A stretch of DNA of 64,000 nucleotides from Paenibacillus sp. FSL R5-0517 (GTDB taxonomy: Bacteria > Bacillota > Bacilli > Paenibacillales > Paenibacillaceae): the NCBI RefSeq assembly GCF_037974355.1, contig NZ_CP150235.1, positions 930,001-994,000 of the forward strand. The letters are read 5' to 3'. Below are positions 61,870 through 64,000 of this stretch, in pieces (positions within the stretch are counted from its first letter, which is position 1; each line of letters starts with the position of its first letter). The notes below the pieces were generated by a model, which ran no database searches, had not been told where the DNA came from, and worked only from the letters and a program-made list of their open reading frames with translations. The position numbers and the translations under genes are program-made.

Positions 61870-61914
61870 GAACGCGAAAAAGACCCACCCATTTCCGGAG
61901 AAATGAGTGGGTCT
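61870..61914 (-). terminator. Riboswitch-linked terminator
   Basis: On the minus strand AGACCCACTCATTTC pairs with GAAATGGGTGGGTCT around a CTCCG loop, followed by TTTTTC. It lies between the TPP aptamer and thiZ, and would stop transcription when TPP is bound. Confidence 0.85.
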
Positions 61915-61967
61915 GTAAGTTCAATTCACATTAAAATTCATTATCAACATGAAAAAATCCGCTTACA

Positions 61968-62062
61968 AAAAGGCCGCTCCACTTCCCTCCGCTGGTATGA
62001 TCCAGATCAGGTTCAAAGGGTCCGAATCATTCGATTCGTCTCAGCCGTAAGGCTCCCCTAGT
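61968..62062 (-). promoter_or_regulatory. TPP riboswitch (THI element)
   Basis: On the minus strand the conserved parts are all present: ACTAGGGGAGCC, CGGCTGAGA, the variable P3 stem, then ACCCTTTGAACCTGATCTGG, then CAGCGGAGGGAAGTGG. It lies upstream of the thiZ-thiX-thiY operon and is followed by a terminator, so the transporter is switched off by thiamine diphosphate. Confidence 0.95.
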
Positions 62063-62146
62063 GCATTGTTCAAGATATGCAGTTATGTGTTCAGCATATA
62101 TCACATGCAAGTGGAATGTAAAGGGGGCGCTCAGAAAGAATGTGAG

Positions 62147-62254
62147 TACTGATCTGAAAATGGTACCGTTCGGATTATTAGGATTGCACAGCCAGATTAT
62201 TCGGGCAGACGCATTAATCCGTTGCCGGAATTGCTCCAGTTTCCTCAACTCCTC
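62147..62254 (-). pseudogene. Remnant of a histidinol-phosphate-type aminotransferase
   Basis: The minus strand encodes ~35 residues ending 'ASARIIWLCNPNNPNGTIF'. (I/V)xLCNPNNPTGT is the signature of HisC/class I-II PLP aminotransferases. Stop codons lie directly upstream, and homology ends after GTIF, where the frame continues into the TPP riboswitch region. No other part of the enzyme is visible, so this looks like a degraded fragment. Confidence 0.55.
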
Positions 62255-62355
62255 TTACTGTGGCAGGTTTATTTAATGAAATAGATACGATACAATATCT
62301 ACTGAATTTCTATACACTGCTTTCGGGATGTAATCAATGGAAGGGGAAGTGTAAT

Positions 62356-63066
62356 ATGAGAACGATTGGTCTTATTGGTGGAATGAGCTGGGAGTCATCG
62401 TTAGAATATTATCGAATTATTAATGAAGAAGTGAAAAATAAATTGGGAGGATTGCATTCAGCCAAGTGCATTTTATATAGCGTGAATTTTGAAGAGGTCG
62501 AGCGTTATCAAGCTGAAGGTGATTGGGAAAGCGCTGGTGAATTATTAGGGAATGCTGCTCAGTCTTTGGAAAAGGCAGGAGCAGAAATGATTGTAATTTG
62601 TACAAATACGATGCATAAAGTGATTAAACATATTGAAGAAAAAGTGACACTACCCATCGTACATATTGCTGATGCAACAGCAAATCAAATTCATAACTCC
62701 CATATAAGTACGGTTGGTTTACTCGGAACCAAATATACGATGGAACAAGACTTTTATAAAAAACGAATTGAATTTAATGGTATTAAGGTTTTGATACCGA
62801 ATGAAGAGGATAGAAAAGTTGTCAATAAAATAATATACGAGGAATTATGTTTAGGGAAAATTGAGCCCTTATCAAGGGATTATTATAAAAAGGTGATCCA
62901 AAGGCTGGTTGATGATGGAGCTGAGGGAATCATATTAGGTTGCACCGAAATTGGATTATTAGTAAAAGTAGAGGATTCAGAAGTTCCATTATTTGATACA
63001 ACACATATTCATGCGATTGAATCTGTTCATTTGGCACTAGCCAAATCATTTGACTCAACCCGATAA
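62356..63066 (+). CDS. Aspartate/glutamate racemase family protein
   Basis: A 236-residue cytoplasmic, cofactor-independent racemase-fold protein. The opening 'TIGLIGGMSWESSLEYYRIINEEV' is characteristic of the aspartate racemase (YgeA-like) group. The two catalytic Cys residues are in 'VICTNTMHK' (about 83) and 'ILGCTEIGLL' (about 196). AAGGGGAAG lies before the ATG at 62356; a longer frame from GTG 62260 has none. Substrate preference (Asp versus Glu or another) is not decided. It stands alone. It is more AT-rich than the thi genes. Confidence 0.9.
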   Translation: MRTIGLIGGMSWESSLEYYRIINEEVKNKLGGLHSAKCILYSVNFEEVERYQAEGDWESAGELLGNAAQSLEKAGAEMIVICTNTMHKVIKHIEEKVTLPIVHIADATANQIHNSHISTVGLLGTKYTMEQDFYKKRIEFNGIKVLIPNEEDRKVVNKIIYEELCLGKIEPLSRDYYKKVIQRLVDDGAEGIILGCTEIGLLVKVEDSEVPLFDTTHIHAIESVHLALAKSFDSTR

Positions 63067-63080
63067 ACCCGTTCTCTGAT

Positions 63081-63108
63081 TTACCTTGGCTTATGAACTC
63101 GATATAAT
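63081..63108 (+). promoter_or_regulatory. Probable promoter of the radical SAM gene
   Basis: TTACCT at 63081-63086, a 16-base spacer and a consensus TATAAT at 63103-63108. The following 76-base leader has two short GC-rich hairpins (GGCCGTACAGGCC and one in the GGTGGGA/TCCCTCC stretch). Confidence 0.5.
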
Positions 63109-63184
63109 AGGGATGGGCCGTACAGGCCGGATCACAAAATGCAGGTGGGATTGTTCTCCCTCCTAGGCAGAATGGGGACCCAAG

Positions 63185-64000
63185 TTGAAAACGTTCAAAA
63201 AAGTATATATTGAGATCACGAGTATCTGCAATCTGGCTTGCAGCTTCTGTCCGCAGACGCAGCGTGCCAAAGGATTCATTGACCCTGAAGTCTTCAACAA
63301 TATACTGGAACAAGTTAAACCACATACCAATCATATTTATCTACATGTCAAAGGCGAACCCTTGTTGCATCCCAAAATAGATCTTCTGCTAGATTCCGCA
63401 CACGAGAAGGGACTCAAGGTGAACATTACAACGAATGGTACACTGCTGCCCAAGACTCAGCATAAATTGCTTGGTAAACCGGCGCTGCGTCAGATGAACT
63501 TCTCCCTGCACAGCTTCGATGGGCACGAAGGTTCAACCGACCGTGACGGATATCTGAGCAACATTTTGTCTTTTGTACACGAGGCGGTGAAACACAATGT
63601 CATCATCTCATTCCGACTGTGGAATCTGACGCAGGATAACTTCACGAATGCTCAGATGAATCGAAATCGGGAAACCCTTGAAGTGCTGGAACGTGAATTC
63701 AATCTGGACTTCCGCATTGAGGAAAAAGTGGTTCCAGGCAGCGGGGTCAAAATTGCCCCGAATGTATACCTGAATCAGGACCACGAGTTCCAGTGGCCAA
63801 GTCTGGATGCACCTGAAGATGACGGCAAAGGCTTCTGCCACGCATTGCGTAGTCAGGCGGCTGTGCTAGTGGATGGAACGGTGGTTCCATGCTGTCTCGA
63901 TGGCGAGGGTGTGATTAACCTGGGTAATGTGCACGAGAAGTCATTCTCGGAGATCATTGAAGGGGAGCGAGCGAACAATCTGGTATATGGCTTTTCCAAG
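63185..64000 (+). CDS. Radical SAM/SPASM-domain protein (3' end outside window)
   Basis: 272 codons are open to the right edge; the gene continues beyond it. The start is TTG at 63185, after GGGGACCC, a weak site. The radical SAM cluster motif is CNLACSFC near the N-terminus ('YIEITSICNLACSFCPQTQRAK'), binding the [4Fe-4S] cluster and SAM. 'VNITTNGTLLP' and 'SLHSF' are typical barrel strands. A SPASM segment follows: 'GFCHALRSQAAVLVDGTVVPCCLDGEGVINLGN', with Cys residues for an auxiliary cluster. Such proteins modify peptides or mature enzymes, but no precursor peptide is visible nearby. The substrate is unknown. Confidence 0.88.
   Translation, partial: MKTFKKVYIEITSICNLACSFCPQTQRAKGFIDPEVFNNILEQVKPHTNHIYLHVKGEPLLHPKIDLLLDSAHEKGLKVNITTNGTLLPKTQHKLLGKPALRQMNFSLHSFDGHEGSTDRDGYLSNILSFVHEAVKHNVIISFRLWNLTQDNFTNAQMNRNRETLEVLEREFNLDFRIEEKVVPGSGVKIAPNVYLNQDHEFQWPSLDAPEDDGKGFCHALRSQAAVLVDGTVVPCCLDGEGVINLGNVHEKSFSEIIEGERANNLVYGFSK

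Overview
The window is low-to-moderate GC Firmicutes DNA, most likely from a Paenibacillus. The support is the 16S and 23S rRNA sequence, strong AGGAGG-type ribosome binding sites, LicT/BglP regulation, Bacillus-like dck/dgk genes, and a mixed ATG/TTG/GTG start usage. No chromosome position is given, and the species call is an inference from reading the rRNA by eye.

Layout. 1-5.5 kb: the end of an ABC-2 type permease, a three-gene set (GyrI-like, SMI1/KNR4 and TPR proteins), a CBS-pair protein and a class B penicillin-binding protein. 5.7-8.6 kb: a large AT-rich gene for a NACHT-type STAND NTPase with a C-terminal pentapeptide-repeat domain, which looks like an acquired defence gene. 8.8-11.3 kb: a VOC protein and a TetR/MFS efflux pair. 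11.4-15.9 kb (minus strand): an aryl-beta-glucoside operon licT-bglP-bglH with two RNA antiterminator/terminator switches. 16-18.1 kb: a small basic protein, and a MarR regulator with a YhgE/Pip-like exporter.

18.2-46.2 kb is the centrepiece. It holds a 24.5-kb co-directional operon for an unusual, highly split nonribosomal peptide / trans-AT polyketide hybrid, followed by its own agr-type peptide quorum-sensing locus. The operon encodes an ABC-2 exporter (three genes), four condensation domains, two adenylation-carrier proteins, a trans acyltransferase, two KS-DH-KR-ACP synthases, a stand-alone ketosynthase-fold protein that has lost all three catalytic residues, a type II thioesterase, an unknown membrane protein and an Sfp-type phosphopantetheinyl transferase. 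Downstream are agrB, a 55-codon agrD, an AgrC-like kinase and a LytTR regulator. The same two-part element, CAGTTA-N18-TTATGACAT, lies upstream of both the biosynthetic operon and agrBD. This suggests that the LytTR regulator autoinduces the peptide signal and switches on the metabolite operon together with it.

46.3-51.7 kb: a complete rRNA operon (16S-23S-5S) with two tandem promoters and no tRNA in the spacers. 51.8-53.8 kb: dgk, dck and a small membrane protein. 53.8-55.5 kb: mostly gene-poor, with a MerR/TipA-type regulator. 55.5-57.8 kb (minus): thiM-thiD-thiE. 57.8-59 kb: non-coding and repeat-rich, with a 39-bp tandem array. 59-62 kb (minus): a TPP-riboswitch-controlled thiamine-precursor ABC transporter (ThiZ, ThiX, ThiY order). 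62-64 kb: a short aminotransferase remnant, an aspartate/glutamate racemase family gene, and the start of a radical SAM/SPASM protein that runs off the right edge.
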